A stretch of 64,000 nucleotides of DNA, taken from assembly GCA_025642065.1 (NCBI GenBank), contig JAODUP010000050.1, positions 775,001 through 839,000 of the forward strand. Direction: 5' to 3'. Of the stretch, positions 22,224 through 34,355 are shown in pieces (positions within the stretch are counted from its first letter, which is position 1; each line of letters opens with the position of its first letter). Made by a program: the position numbers and the translations under genes. The notes under the pieces were generated by a model. It was not told the DNA's origin, searched no databases, and was given only the letters and a program-made list of their open reading frames with translations. The stretch comes from Paralvinella palmiformis. Taxonomy: Eukaryota > Annelida > Polychaeta > Terebellida > Alvinellidae.

Positions 22224-23580
22224 GTAACCCTCTGCCCACAAAATCCACAGAATAACGCCGTTTCCGTCACATAATCTACCAAACATTCCACATATTTCAC
22301 GCTCTGATTTGTAATAGCAACGAGTACAATATTGTGTTTATTAGGCAGACAATTTCACGCCAAACTTTCTGTAAATGTAAACGTTTTACACGGCAGAGAT
22401 CGCTTTATAGCCGGCCTACAGACATGTTGGTTGATGAGAACAGTACTCTCAGTACAGGTGAGCTGGGATGAAGTCTGTGTAACGTTTGTGTTTTTATTCG
22501 ATAAACAATGTTTTGACAGCTGATAATCTGCCAGAAGATGGCGAGCTTGAGCGGAGACTACCGATATGTTGATGTTTTACGTACTTCATCCCCCCCCACA
22601 CACACACACACACTCTCTCTCTCTGGGTGTTAGTTAAACGGTTTTTGCAAAGGTACTGGCATATAATATTATGAAATATGTGAGCACAACATATGGATGA
22701 TTCACCAGGTTTAAATAAAAAGAACTCATATTGTTTGGCCAGAAAGAATGTGGGGGCACTTTGGTGAGGGTGATGGCTGTTGATAGATAGATTTATTTAT
22801 TTATTGATTAATTGAGTGAGTGAGAGTGAGTGAGCGAGCGTGTGAGTGAGTGAGTGGTACACATGCAACCACGCCGATGTACGCGCACACGTCTGTACAT
22901 AACAATGACATATTGTCTGTTATCCAGGTGTATATATTCTCGAAATTAATAACAACAGGAATACAATAACGACAACCGGAAATAGCTGGCGTTGCCATAA
23001 CAACGGAAGACAATAACTACTATTGAAGTGAATCACAAACAAATATTTGTTGTCTAAGTTTTTGTTTAGGCTAAGTACATACAACGAAAATATGTATGGA
23101 TGAGTCTGTGTGGGGGTGGGTGAAAGTATTTGTGATAATTTGCGTGTGAGTTAGAAGGTCGAGATATAAGGGTATGTGGCTGGAGTGAGTGAGTGAGTGA
23201 ATGAGTGAGTGAGTGAGTGAGTGAGTCTGTCAGTCAGTCAGTCAGCCAGTCAGTGAGTCAATGAAAGAGTCAATATTTTGTTTACGTTTTGAGCTTGTCT
23301 CATCTGGAGCACATAGTTGAACGGCTGCTTCCTAGAGAAATCCGATGAACAAAACGAAGCCTTTTACTAATGGCTGTAATATCCCACAGCTACACGTAAC
23401 AGTTAGTTGATGATTGGATTTGAGGGCTTAAATGTTTCTGTTAATTGTAATATTTAAATAGCTCCGTTGTCACGAACGCTAAACGATACGACGCAGTTCT
23501 TAAGTTAATTAGATTAATCTTATAAATATAACACACACACACATATACTTTGTTAGTGGTTTCTCAAAACATGCTATTTT
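22224..23580. other. Intergenic without recognised genes
   Basis: Short (CA)n(CT)n at about 22598-22624, GTGA-type runs at about 22812-22856 and 23182-23225. Otherwise unique AT-rich DNA. Confidence 0.5.
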
Positions 23581-23586
23581 GTGCCC

Positions 23587-23618
<32 letters not shown>

Positions 23619-23919
23619 GTGTGTGTGTGTGTGTGTGTGCGTCCTTAAAACATTCACATATACTGTTTGGGGGCGTATACAAAATATAATTTCATCTATC
23701 ATACCACCATACTCCACCAATATCCCTATGTGATACCACATGCCATCATATATTTAACGGTATCGTCATACATTATATAATGCCATCATACATCGTGCCA
23801 GACAACCAAGTAGCTAATAAAGAATGATATACCATATAATACCATCATATGCCATTCAGCAAGATAATAGGCCATCAAATGTGCTTACAGTTTTTAATAG
23901 CAAACAATACCAGTAGATA

Positions 23920-23955
<36 letters not shown>

Positions 23956-23960
23956 CATAT
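23581..23960. repeat. (TA)n(TG)n and (TA)n runs
   Basis: TA then TG at about 23587-23640 and TA at about 23924-23955. The segment between is rich in degenerate ATACCA and CCATCAT words that continue into the next array. Confidence 0.85.
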
Positions 23961-23984
23961 ACTATTATATCACTCAATGTCTTG

Positions 23985-24365
23985 TGATACCACAGCGTAT
24001 CATAGTATACCACCAAACTATATGTAATACAACCATACTGCATACAATACTACCACACACCAGACCATGGCATCGCACCACAAACCCACGACATATAGCA
24101 TACCACCCCGCGCCATACAATACCACCACATACCATACAATACTATTAGCCATCATACAATACCACCACAAACCGCATAATATCAACACATACCATAACA
24201 TACCACCAAGCGCCATACGATACCAGCGCATACCATACAATACTATTAGCCATCATACAATACCACCACAAACCGCATAATATCAACACATACCACAACA
24301 TACCACCAAGCGCCATACGATACCACCACACGCAATACAATGCCACCACATACCATGCATAACCA
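23985..24365. repeat. Degenerate CATACAATACCACCA minisatellite with a 100-bp duplication
   Basis: Built from variants of CATACAATACCACCACA. On top of the short period, a segment starting TACTATTAGCCATCATAC at 24141 is repeated at 24241, exactly 100 bases later, with only a few changes. The Tyr/Trp-rich frames on the - strand are artefacts. Confidence 0.9.
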
Positions 24366-26390
24366 TCAATGACGTCACGGCATATAAAACCTGAATGACG
24401 TCAACATTTTAAACATTCCTGTGAGATTTTGACACTTTCCCTTGCCAACACCTCAAAATCGTAAAATTCGAAGAAATGTCCTCAACGGAAATTGAGGACA
24501 GCTAAAACATGTTGACGTTTTCTCAGAAAATAATGTATCATTATTACGACAAAGGCACCGTTATCAAAAACAGATATTTGATACTAATTAGAGCCACAGA
24601 TCATACACACACACACACACACACATCACAGAGAGAGAGAGAGAGAGAGGTAGAGAGAGACAGACAGACAGACATACACACACACACACACACACATACA
24701 CACACAGAGAGAGACAGACAGACAGAAGATAGATGCTACAATATTTGATAACTATTATCACATATAAAGTTAATCTTATTTATTTATATACTTCCAGCAC
24801 TTAGTATTCTAGTTCCACCCCCCCCCCCTCCCACTATAGATATGTACAATCTAACCCTGTCTAGGCGTATCGTACCCTATACGGGGGTGGGTGGTGTGCG
24901 GGGGGGGGGGGAGTTTATGGTTTATCAGTTGGATCCACTGATATTGACATAATTAGAGTACTGATCAGGTTTCGAATCCAGATATTACCTGTATTTGTCA
25001 GATGTTTCTATAGCAGTAAATGAAGCACTCACTCACCATCCTCACTCACTCACTCACTCACTCACTCACTCACTCACTCACTCACTCACTCACTCACTCA
25101 CTCACTCACTGTTACAAACATAATGGAGGTGTATGTGCGTGTATGTATGTGTGCGTGTGCGTGCGTGCGTGCTTGTGTGTGTGTGTGTTTGTACAATACT
25201 AGACGAAGTCAAGGTGAGATGTATTTAATTTCAATTATAATTTCTTTTGTTATAGAACTATTTTTGGAGTAGAGGTCATTTTAAGGTCACATGACATCCA
25301 GTTTGTCTGTGTATCTTTCGGTGTTGTCTGTCAGTCAGTGACGCGGTATGTCCACCAGTCAGTCAGTCTCACTCACTCACTCACTCACTCACTCACTCAC
25401 TCACCCACTCACATATTTTAAACGTAAATTTGTGATTGGCCAAATATATACCTATGCTCTCATGATACGCTTAAGTTGGTGTCTGTGTCTCTTTTAGCAA
25501 CAAACGTCGCGCCTATCTCAGCAAAATTCAACATCCTGTGTGATGATGTCGCGTTCTAGACGGTAACGCCGATATCACGTTTGGATGTTTGTCAAGATGT
25601 TATTATGTAAATAATCATATAACTCCATGTTTGTTTTACCGTTAACACTATTACTGCGTAGCTCTACCCAGACCGTGTACTACAGTAGAACCCATGCTAT
25701 CAGTCATCTTACCGGACAGACATACTCTCTAATGCGACAGATACCAAATCAATAGATAAAGGCATTGATTACGTCATCACGGTCCCCGTATATTTGGTAG
25801 TCGACATGTACAGGTTCCATTGTATTTTGTCTTCTCTCCATATTGACTTGTATTTGTTTATTTTAGGGTGGATGATAATACAAACAAACAAACAAACAAG
25901 CAGAACTCAAGTGTCCTATTAGAACAATGTCCCGTGTTTATTTTTATATAAATTTTCATTTGTTAATATCATACATTGTTAAATCATATCATTCGATAGC
26001 GGCATGTATTAGCCAAAATTAGATCAATTTAATGAGAACAAAAAGGAAGATAACACATGATTCATTGTTGTAGATTAAACTGAAGGGGGTGTAGGGTCGT
26101 ACCCCCCCCCCAAGATCTAAGCCATTGGTTGTATGTAGAATATTAAACATAGAATTTGGCAGATAGACATATACAGAAATGGATATGACTCATTGGCCGA
26201 CTGACGGACTGACTGACTGACTGACAGTTTTATTTCTATGTGTATTTGCTATCTAATTAACATAACAAAAGGATCGCGCTCTAAGTGGATAATGTTGTCG
26301 AATTAAATTTGCTGATGTCGTTAAATATGAAATAATGAAAAACTTCAAGAAAATAACCACATTTTATGTCAACGAGATAAAATATTTCGC
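24366..26390. other. Intergenic with microsatellites, no gene seen
   Basis: CA, GA and GACA runs at about 24605-24725, a poly-C and a poly-G run near 24815-24825 and 24898-24911, CACT arrays at about 25040-25110 and 25370-25405, and poly-C near 26102. The unique DNA in between has no supported exon. Confidence 0.6.
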
Positions 26391-27145
26391 TTCAACAAGA
26401 CACAAAACATCTGATATCAACAAGGCAAAACATCTGACGTCAACGATAGACAAAACATCTTATATCAACAAGACAAAACATCTGACGTCAACGACAGACA
26501 AATCATCTGATGTCAACAACAGACGAAACATCTGATATCAACAAGACAAAACATCTGACGTCAACAAAGACCAAACATCTATATCAACAAGACAAAACAT
26601 CTGACGTCAACGATAGACAAAACAGTCAACAACAGACAAAACATCTGATATCAACAAGACAAAACATCTGACGTCAACGATAGACAAAACATCTTATATC
26701 AACAAGACAAAACATCTGACGTCAGCAACAGACAAAACATCTGACGTCAGCAACAGACGAAACATCTGACGTCAACGATAGACAAAACATCTTATATCAA
26801 CAAGGCAAAACATCTGACATCAACGACAGACAAATCATCTGATGTCAACAACAGATAAAACATCTGATATTAACAAGACAACACATCTGACGTCAACGAC
26901 AGACAAATCATCTGATGTCAACAACAGACAAAACATCTGATATCAACAAGACAAAACATCTGACGTCAACGATAGACAAAACATCTGACGTCAGCAACAG
27001 ACGAAACATCTGACGTCAACGACAGATAAAACATCTGACGCTAACGACAGACAAACCATCTGACGTCAGCAACAGACGAAACACCTGACGTCAACAAAAG
27101 GCAAACATTGGACGCCAAGACATAATATCTAACGTCAACAACAGA
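26391..27145. repeat. Minisatellite of alternating 23- and 25-base units rich in TGACGTCA
   Basis: Units start ACAAAACATCTGA and end either in TATCAACAAG (23 bases) or in CGTCAACGATAG (25 bases). The two types often alternate, giving a 48-base higher-order period. The exact CREB/ATF palindrome TGACGTCA is present 14 times; other units carry TGATATCA or TGATGTCA at the same place. The array sits about 5 kb upstream of the heat-shock protein start codon. Confidence 0.95.
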
Positions 27146-27770
27146 TTCTTTGCCCTAATTATTTCAGGTGCGCATCGATAGGAAACTTTTTGTGAGACAA
27201 AACTTTATTGTTTTTTAAATATATACTTTGCCAATATTGGTATAGTTAGTCTGTGTGAGAAAACTTCTCGAAATGAAATAGATCGGGGTGGGGAGGACTT
27301 GAAAGAGAGAGAGAGAGATAGATGAAACCTACGCATACAGAGTGAGAGTGACTTACTAAATACCAAAAACAAGCCAAATTTGGATCGTCGCACTAATTTG
27401 GTTAAATGACACACACACAGAGAGAGAGACAGACAGACAGACGGTCCGGGAGTCTCACTCACGATCTGACCAACACATAACTTTGGTATTTCCTAGTTTT
27501 TCGGCGCAACGCCATCACCAGAGGCTCCATATCAAAGTGGTTCGTACACGAAACAAAAACTCCCTCTGACGGGAGTCTACACACACACGCACACACACAC
27601 ATCACACATTACCGTGCTATATAACAATAATATACAGTGAGGCTTCCCCCAACACACACACACACACACACCGTAGTGAGCTCGTTATAACCAGTAGACA
27701 ATGTTTTAACCGGTCCACTGACTCAGTCAGACACTGTATCACCTCAACTGACGTCTGCTCTCTCTCTCTC
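27146..27770. other. Intergenic with short CA, GA and CT runs
   Basis: GA runs near 27305 and 27420, CA runs at about 27580-27600 and 27650-27672, CT run at about 27757-27776. No coding support. Confidence 0.5.
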
Positions 27771-27779
27771 TCTCTCGCC

Positions 27780-27960
27780 ACTTTAATGCTCGTTTAGAGC
27801 CGTAGTTTCGCCGAGATATTTTCCACTTGGAGTTATTTCCACATTCCACGCTTCAGCCTCGGATACAACAACAGTCCTCATCTGATCCGCGGGGGACCGG
27901 ATCCGCTCGTGAAGTTTCGTCAATCTTCGTCAAGTTTCGCCGTTTGAAGGTTCGTTTCGC
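27780..27960 (+). promoter_or_regulatory. Candidate upstream region or first exon of the small heat-shock gene, with GAAnnTTC motifs
   Basis: This patch is more GC-rich than its surroundings and contains GAAGTTTC at 27911-27918 and GAAGGTTC at 27946-27953. These are two inverted nGAAn pairs as in heat-shock elements, though full elements need at least three contiguous pentamers. It lies about 4 kb upstream of the ATG at 32015, and that ATG is preceded by a 3' splice site, so a distant non-coding first exon is expected somewhere upstream. The link is inference. Confidence 0.3.
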
Positions 27961-29538
27961 GTTTGGTTTGTTTGATTTTTGCCGGTGACTGGATTTTATT
28001 TCGTTTTTAATTCGTTTCGGTTGTATTAATTAATTAATTTCGTTGATTGGCTTGTCTATTTAGTGCTGTATATTATAGATTACAAATCGTTTATGGCATA
28101 ACTGTCAGATATTTGGTTATTAACGCCTGATAAATTGTCAGCGGTGATTTCTCACTTCCCGTTGTCTGTCCATATTTTCGTGTGTGTTTCGCGTGCCCGT
28201 GCGTACGTGCGCGCCCGTGTACATCTGTAGGTATGTGGGCACATGGGAAGTAGATAAAAATACACTGGCACAGAGATTCGCGAACTGCGATAAAAACATC
28301 CAGACCATTCAATTAACGAACTAAACTAATTAGTATTGTGTGTATGTGTGTATACGTCTATACGTGTGTGTATTTATGTCTGAGCGTGCTTCTCTCTCTC
28401 TCTCTCTCTCTCTGTGTGTTTTAGCTTTTACCTTTATTTAATAGCAGTGTGTGCGTGTGCGCGTGCGCGTGCGTGCATGTGTGTGTCTCTCTCTCTGTGT
28501 ATGTGTGTGTGTGTCTCTCTCTCTATCTGTGTCTCTGTATGTGTGTGTCAGTGAGTACCCATCTACCTATTTGCCAGTCAGCCAGTTATCTCACCTGTCT
28601 ACATACTGTCAGTCATCCAGGATGTCTGTATCTCAGGTAGACAGACAGACAGACAGACAGACACAGACAGTTAACCAGTTTTATGACAGTTTTATGTCAC
28701 GTTTATGTCATTACGTCCTCATCTCGTCCGTGTATGACATTAATGTCTCCTTTATAAACACAATTTGTTACAAATAACATATTTATTGTTTGTCACAAGC
28801 TGCTGTAACTCTACTGTAACAATTATAACAGATCAACTTGTAAACAAAATAGTCTTATAAGGTGTAACACTATGACAGTCTCACTGGTTAACAGTATAAC
28901 AACATGCACAGGGAGACAGCAAAGTGTGTGTGTGTATTTGTGCGTACGTGCGTGCGCGCGCGCGTATGTGTGCGTGCGTGCGTGTTTACTCTCCAAACAG
29001 GCGTATACCTGGAAGAAGTGCAAGTTTCATTGACAGGCAGACTTGCAGACAAACAAAATAGACAGGCAGACAGATAAGGCAGACAGACAAACAGACACTG
29101 GAAAAGACTACCAACGTATAAACAGACAGACAGACAGACAGAAGGTCTAGGCAGATATATAGGTTGATATAGATATTATGTGTGTGTGTGTGTGTGTGTG
29201 AGGTACTATAATCTTTAGTATAGATCTTGTATAATCAGACCAGATATTAACCATCATTAACAATGAATGATTCACGATTGTTTATAAACAACAGGCTAAT
29301 TAATCACACCCACTAAGGTCACGTGACCCTAACAAGAACATGGACAAAAAAGTCCTTAATCATGTATTGTTTATATTTACCTACCATTATACTTGTGGAT
29401 TAATTACTAGGTATATATATATATATATTCCGGTAGTTCACGAAGAAGCATACTTGTAGCTGTGATATTATTTTTAAATGAGAAATCCCCTCAGTAATAT
29501 TATGTGCCAGTGCCTTTTCACACACTGCTGACGTACAC

Positions 29539-29581
<43 letters not shown>

Positions 29582-29967
29582 AACACACACACACACACCC
29601 ATACACACACACCTGGACAATAACACTTCGCACACTAACTTTAAACTCATGTTGAAAATGTACTGATTTAGGCCTGAGCCAATACACTAACACTAATGGA
29701 GTCTTAAAAATACAATCCCCCCCCCCACACACACACACGCACCCCATTTACAGCGTGTTGATTAGAAACTTAGAGAAGATTCACGGAGTAGATAGTGAAT
29801 CCCGAGACCATCAAATAATACATTATGATGTACATGTACAGATCACGATAATATCCGTCTGTGGAGGGGGGGGGGCAGTGAAACTATTGTGTATAGGGTA
29901 CAACAATCTATTTGTTTAATCAGTGAATAGACAGCGTGACGTTTTCTTAACAGGAATTCATATAAAA

Positions 29968-30016
<49 letters not shown>

Positions 30017-30419
30017 GGGGGGATGGTATTTACATAGATCATGTTATTTGACTATTATTCACCCTGACATCTTTGTCACGGTCAACAAATATGGCATGGG
30101 AATCAATCAATCAATTAATCAACCAATCAATCAATCTTTCTATAGATGTCATCTTGAAATTACTTATATAATGATTTTATGACATTTTATCATGATGCTA
30201 TTTTGATCTTAGATGGATGTTATAGCGGGTGTTAAACTGATGTTATACTGCTGTCACACTGATGTTATATTGGGTGTTAAACTGATGTTAGGCTGACATA
30301 ATCAGAGATGATATTAAGTGTTATTATACTGACATTATCCTGATGTTTATATTTTTGTTACATAAACGTTATCATTACATCATTATAGTGAGACATTAAC
30401 TTTAAATTAGAACCCATAT

Positions 30420-30461
<42 letters not shown>

Positions 30462-31737
30462 CATCATCATCATAAAAATAGGGTGTCATCATATCACTGA
30501 ATTATGTTTATTTTTTCTGACACCATCATGAACTGTGATTAATTTAAAAAAATATCCCATTCGACTAATTACTGAATATTCAAAACTTTCTCGCGTTTTT
30601 AGAACTTTTATTCCATTCACAAAGGTAACCGCACAATAGTCACGAGGAAGATAATATTATTTGTTTTGGTTTTTTCCACCCCAAAACAATTCTCGAACAT
30701 TTTATATTACTACCTGAACGATAGCAGTATATTTCCTACACAAAGGTGAGAGAGATGAGCAGGATGTAGCTACCACGTTGTCTGTTTTTTTATCCATGTT
30801 GGATGTTCGTTGACTCGGAGAGTAGACTTTTGGCAGTTGTTAGATTTTATTTTTTCGCCTTCGCCAAATTACGAACCACAAACTGACACAACAATGGGGG
30901 GGGGGTGGTGTTTGTTTTTTGGCCAACGTTTGACGACGAAAACACATTTTTAAGTACATTTTTGTGATCGGTTTACGGGGATGGGTTTGTTGCTATTTTA
31001 CGATGTAGTACGTGGGTGTGTTGTCTTTATAAAACGGTGTACAGAGCGTCGTACCTCCCTTTGTATGACCTTCAGTACATCGATGTCTGTACGATTGTGT
31101 CTTGCTGTACTGCATGTTGTACGGCGGTGTTGTATGCCACGTCGTATTTCCTGTTGTACGCCTCGTTTTACGTCCTGGTGTACACCGTACTCTGTCCGTC
31201 CCGTTGTACAGCGTGTTTAATCACGTCAACACACGCTGCGACCGAATTAGCTGCTACGGCAATATCCCAGTCTTACTGGGAGCGTCTCGGGTCACACGAC
31301 CCACGTATAAATCTATTATATTACCTGTAATCATATTTCAAGCGATCACAAAACAGATTTGGCAAACAAACAAATAAACAAACCAAAATCGCTGTCCGTT
31401 AAAACTGGGATACGTTATAATATACGAGTTCTGTTTTATAATAATTGGCTAATATTAACGTCGACGGTAGAACATTTGGAAGCTTCTCGACGTTAATATT
31501 GTGAGCTTGATAGTTATATCAATATAGGGCTATTGTAATATAATATGAACCACTCGATCGTGACATGTTTGTACTAAGAGCGTTATTCTGTGTGTGTGCG
31601 TGTGTGTGTGTATGTATGTATGTACTGACATAAAGTATCTTGAATACAAGCTCTAAACGATTCATCGGGGTATTGAACCCCGAGGTGAGGGGGACTTTTC
31701 ATGCTGAGCGGTGTAATATCTAACCACTCAGCAGTCA

Positions 31738-31775
<38 letters not shown>

Positions 31776-31988
31776 TAGAGGCACCCATGCACACAATATT
31801 TTTAGCTCATATAAAGAACTATTTCAAGGTGTTTATTTACGCCTATTACATGACTTAGAATACCATCAACTGAAGTTACAAGTCCTCGAAAGTACTCGTG
31901 TATTAATAGACTGCGCCCTACACCCCCCCTCTAACCCCCCGTATACTCTCACACCACGCTAACAACTCTATCCCACTGCCCATTCCAG
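27961..31988. other. Upstream region/intron of the small heat-shock gene
   Basis: About 4 kb with CT/GT runs at about 28390-28540, a (CAGA)n run at 28637-28665, CA at about 29537-29600, TA(TG) at about 29970-30015, TA at 30425-30458 and 31740-31770. It also holds degenerate GATGTTATACTG repeats at about 30200-30310 and a TGTACG-rich field at about 31020-31210. It ends in CCCATTCCAG, a plausible 3' splice site 26 bases before the ATG. Confidence 0.55.
31660..31740 (-). repeat. tRNA-like fragment
   Basis: On the - strand, TGAGTGGTTAGA (A-box-like) and CGGGGTTCAATACCCCG (T-arm with perfect stem, B-box) occur about 45 bases apart, a class-II spacing as in tRNA-Ser/Leu. The acceptor stem is not convincing. 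Probably a SINE head or tRNA relic next to a TA run. Confidence 0.4.
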
Positions 31989-32014
31989 ATTCGATCCAGG
32001 AGAGTTAGTGAACC

Positions 32015-33430
32015 ATGAACCGAGAGCGTCACATGCACATCACGAGGACCACGGAACTTCCGACAAAGACGTACCACATTACTAAACATCACTTTACGCC
32101 GATAAGATACGAGCCCGGAGTGGAAGTGATCCGGAAGCCCACCATAGAACACAAGGTGATCACGTCCGGCACGGGGATCTCGGGAGACATGACAAGCACC
32201 TCGCACGGACACGGCGGTCCCCGTCGTAAGGAGACGATCCAGATATTCCGCTCGCCGACGGCGACCTACGCCGACGTGGGCGGCTACGGTCCGCGCGAGG
32301 TCAAGAAGGTCGTTAAGGTCGTCGGCGGCGGCGTGATAGGAGACGGCCTTATGGATCAGGTCAGCTCGTCGTCCGTCTCGTCCGGATACGCGCACCCGGA
32401 GAGCTTCGTCACCATGCAGAAGACGATGGAGGGCGAACTGGATCGTCGACGTGTGGATTGGGAGCGCGAGGTGGAGAAGATGCAACACGGATTCTTCGAC
32501 ATGAAGACGTCCGACGCAGCCAGCGTCCGAGACAAGATGGCCGACGTCGACGTCAGATCCAGGAGCGGCGAGATCCTGACCGTCGGCGACTCGCACGACC
32601 TCTTCCACGAGCTGGCCGACGGCAGTAGAGTATACAGGCAGAAGTTCGACCTCTACGGGTTCGACACCGACAACCTGATGGTCCGAGCCGAGGACGGCAA
32701 GTTGACGATATCGGCGTCGAAGGAGGAACAATTCGGCGGCGCGACGTCGCTGCGTCAGTTCAAGCGTACCGTTGACATTCCGGAAGTGGTCGATCCGGAA
32801 CAGATCTCGTCGTTCCTCGGCGAGGACGGCATCCTGACCATAGAGGCTCCGGTCGTCGAAAGTCGCGTCAAGCAGGAAGTCCGCTACGACGGTCGACGCG
32901 CCGTTGCGTCATCGTCGACGCTCCGCCACGTCGACGACGACGTCGACTTCCCACCGGGATTCGACGCCGTCGTCGAAACGACGAATTCCAGGTCGAACAC
33001 CGACGTCGAATTCGAGCCGACGTCGATGTCGCCGTCGATGTCATCGTCGACGTCGACGTCGTTCGCGCGCCGACGGTACCTCGGACCGGACGTCGAGGAG
33101 ACGCCGTACGGCCGGAAGTTGAAGACGTCGCTCTATATCGGACGTAAATACAAAGCCGATGACGTCACCGTCAAATTGTACGACTATAAGATTAACGTCG
33201 ACGCCAGAAGCGAGGAGATTGTCGCCGGAAGGACGTCGAAACGTCAGTTTACAAGAGACATAGATATACCTGGCCCTGTGGATAGGGCGTCGTTCAGGGC
33301 CGTGTTCGGCGCCGACGGCAGGCTGTACATCGGCGGCAGCTTCACCGGAAATGACGACCACGACGCCGTGACGGGCTCCGTCGAGAGCGACATGCCCTCT
33401 GGCGGAAAGTCTGTTAATATAATGTATTAG
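32015..33430 (+). CDS. Small heat-shock protein with two alpha-crystallin domains
   Basis: A 471-residue intronless reading frame with strong third-position GC, unlike its AT-rich flanks. Small heat-shock proteins are ATP-independent chaperones that hold unfolding proteins. The N-terminal region (1-200) includes MQKTMEGELDRRRVDWERE at about 134-152, a motif type seen in flatworm and other lophotrochozoan family members. Alpha-crystallin domain 1 spans about 205-281 (FDLYGFDTDNLMVRAEDGKL, then RQFKRTVDIPE, DGILTIEAP). Domain 2 spans about 365-443 and is more diverged (QFTRDIDIPGPVD, DGRLYIGG). A Ser/Asp-rich linker separates them. The protein is far longer than the usual 150-220 residues because of the second domain and long N-terminus. 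The start is the first ATG after an apparent splice acceptor at 31988. Two-domain members are known from Platyhelminthes; the same layout here is seen directly. Confidence 0.95.
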   Translation: MNRERHMHITRTTELPTKTYHITKHHFTPIRYEPGVEVIRKPTIEHKVITSGTGISGDMTSTSHGHGGPRRKETIQIFRSPTATYADVGGYGPREVKKVVKVVGGGVIGDGLMDQVSSSSVSSGYAHPESFVTMQKTMEGELDRRRVDWEREVEKMQHGFFDMKTSDAASVRDKMADVDVRSRSGEILTVGDSHDLFHELADGSRVYRQKFDLYGFDTDNLMVRAEDGKLTISASKEEQFGGATSLRQFKRTVDIPEVVDPEQISSFLGEDGILTIEAPVVESRVKQEVRYDGRRAVASSSTLRHVDDDVDFPPGFDAVVETTNSRSNTDVEFEPTSMSPSMSSSTSTSFARRRYLGPDVEETPYGRKLKTSLYIGRKYKADDVTVKLYDYKINVDARSEEIVAGRTSKRQFTRDIDIPGPVDRASFRAVFGADGRLYIGGSFTGNDDHDAVTGSVESDMPSGGKSVNIMY

Positions 33431-33463
33431 ATCTGTTGTATTTAAATTTGGGTTGATGTATTC

Positions 33464-33506
<43 letters not shown>

Positions 33507-33618
33507 GGACATAGTCCCCCTGATGAATAGTCCAGACGATATTATCGCGGCTTTCTATTGTCAGAACCAGTGCCTTTTAAAATACTCTTAAAGCATACAC
33601 ACATCCACACTCATGTAT

Positions 33619-33661
<43 letters not shown>

Positions 33662-34253
33662 AGAACTGTGGACAGACATGCACGTACAGCCCGACTAAAA
33701 GACAGACATACACACAGACATATATGGAGACAGACAGACAAAATAACAGACATGGAGACACAAAAACAAACATATGCATGGATGGCTAAAATGTATTTTG
33801 ATAAACTGACATAGGATCTGTACATATATATATGTATATGTATAATGTGTATATATAATGTGTATATATACCTAGACGTAGCCGTATTGTAACAACGTTA
33901 TCCAATTCATTGCATTAACGTAGATCGCTATACAACAATACTAACAGACTGTTAACAATCAGCTGGCATTTATTATAATTTTATCTACAATTTTGTATCA
34001 TATTATATTAACATTTATGCTACGACGAGCAGCAGCAGCCATCTTACCAGTTTTGCTATGAAGCTATGCGTACGTTATGACGAGCAGTCGAGAACTTAGT
34101 GTCATAACGTAAACATGTTTATTACGTACCCCGTATCTACTCTAGTGCATGTTACATTTTAAGCGAACCCGATTAATAATTGGTAATTTTATTGATTAGT
34201 TCATTTAAACCGAGTATTTGTTTTAAAAGGGTGGCAGTAATTCGCTGCACGTG

Positions 34254-34285
<32 letters not shown>

Positions 34286-34349
34286 CACACACATTGGGGC
34301 TGTAAAAGACTGCTACTATTTCTTATAAAGATCAATGTATATTTTCGCC
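33431..34349 (+). other. Probable 3' UTR and flank of the small heat-shock gene
   Basis: Contains TA at 33463-33502, CA at 33617-33662 and TA near 34254-34290. No other reading frame with support. Confidence 0.5.
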
Positions 34350-34355
34350 AATAAA
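34350..34355 (+). terminator. Candidate poly(A) signal of the small heat-shock gene
   Basis: AATAAA lies about 920 bases after the stop codon in GCCAATAAAAAGTTG. It is plausible but unproven. Confidence 0.35.

Noticed and set aside
26391..27145. CRISPR-like array
   Set aside because: Units are contiguous, with no unique spacers between repeats, and the context is an animal genome; it is a minisatellite.
31949..32731. 260-codon frame on - opposite the heat-shock gene
   Set aside because: Antisense shadow of a GC-biased coding region; no domain of its own.
32904..33122. Arg/Thr/Ser-rich frame on +
   Set aside because: Alternative frame inside the heat-shock coding sequence; reflects CGTCGA-rich codon use.
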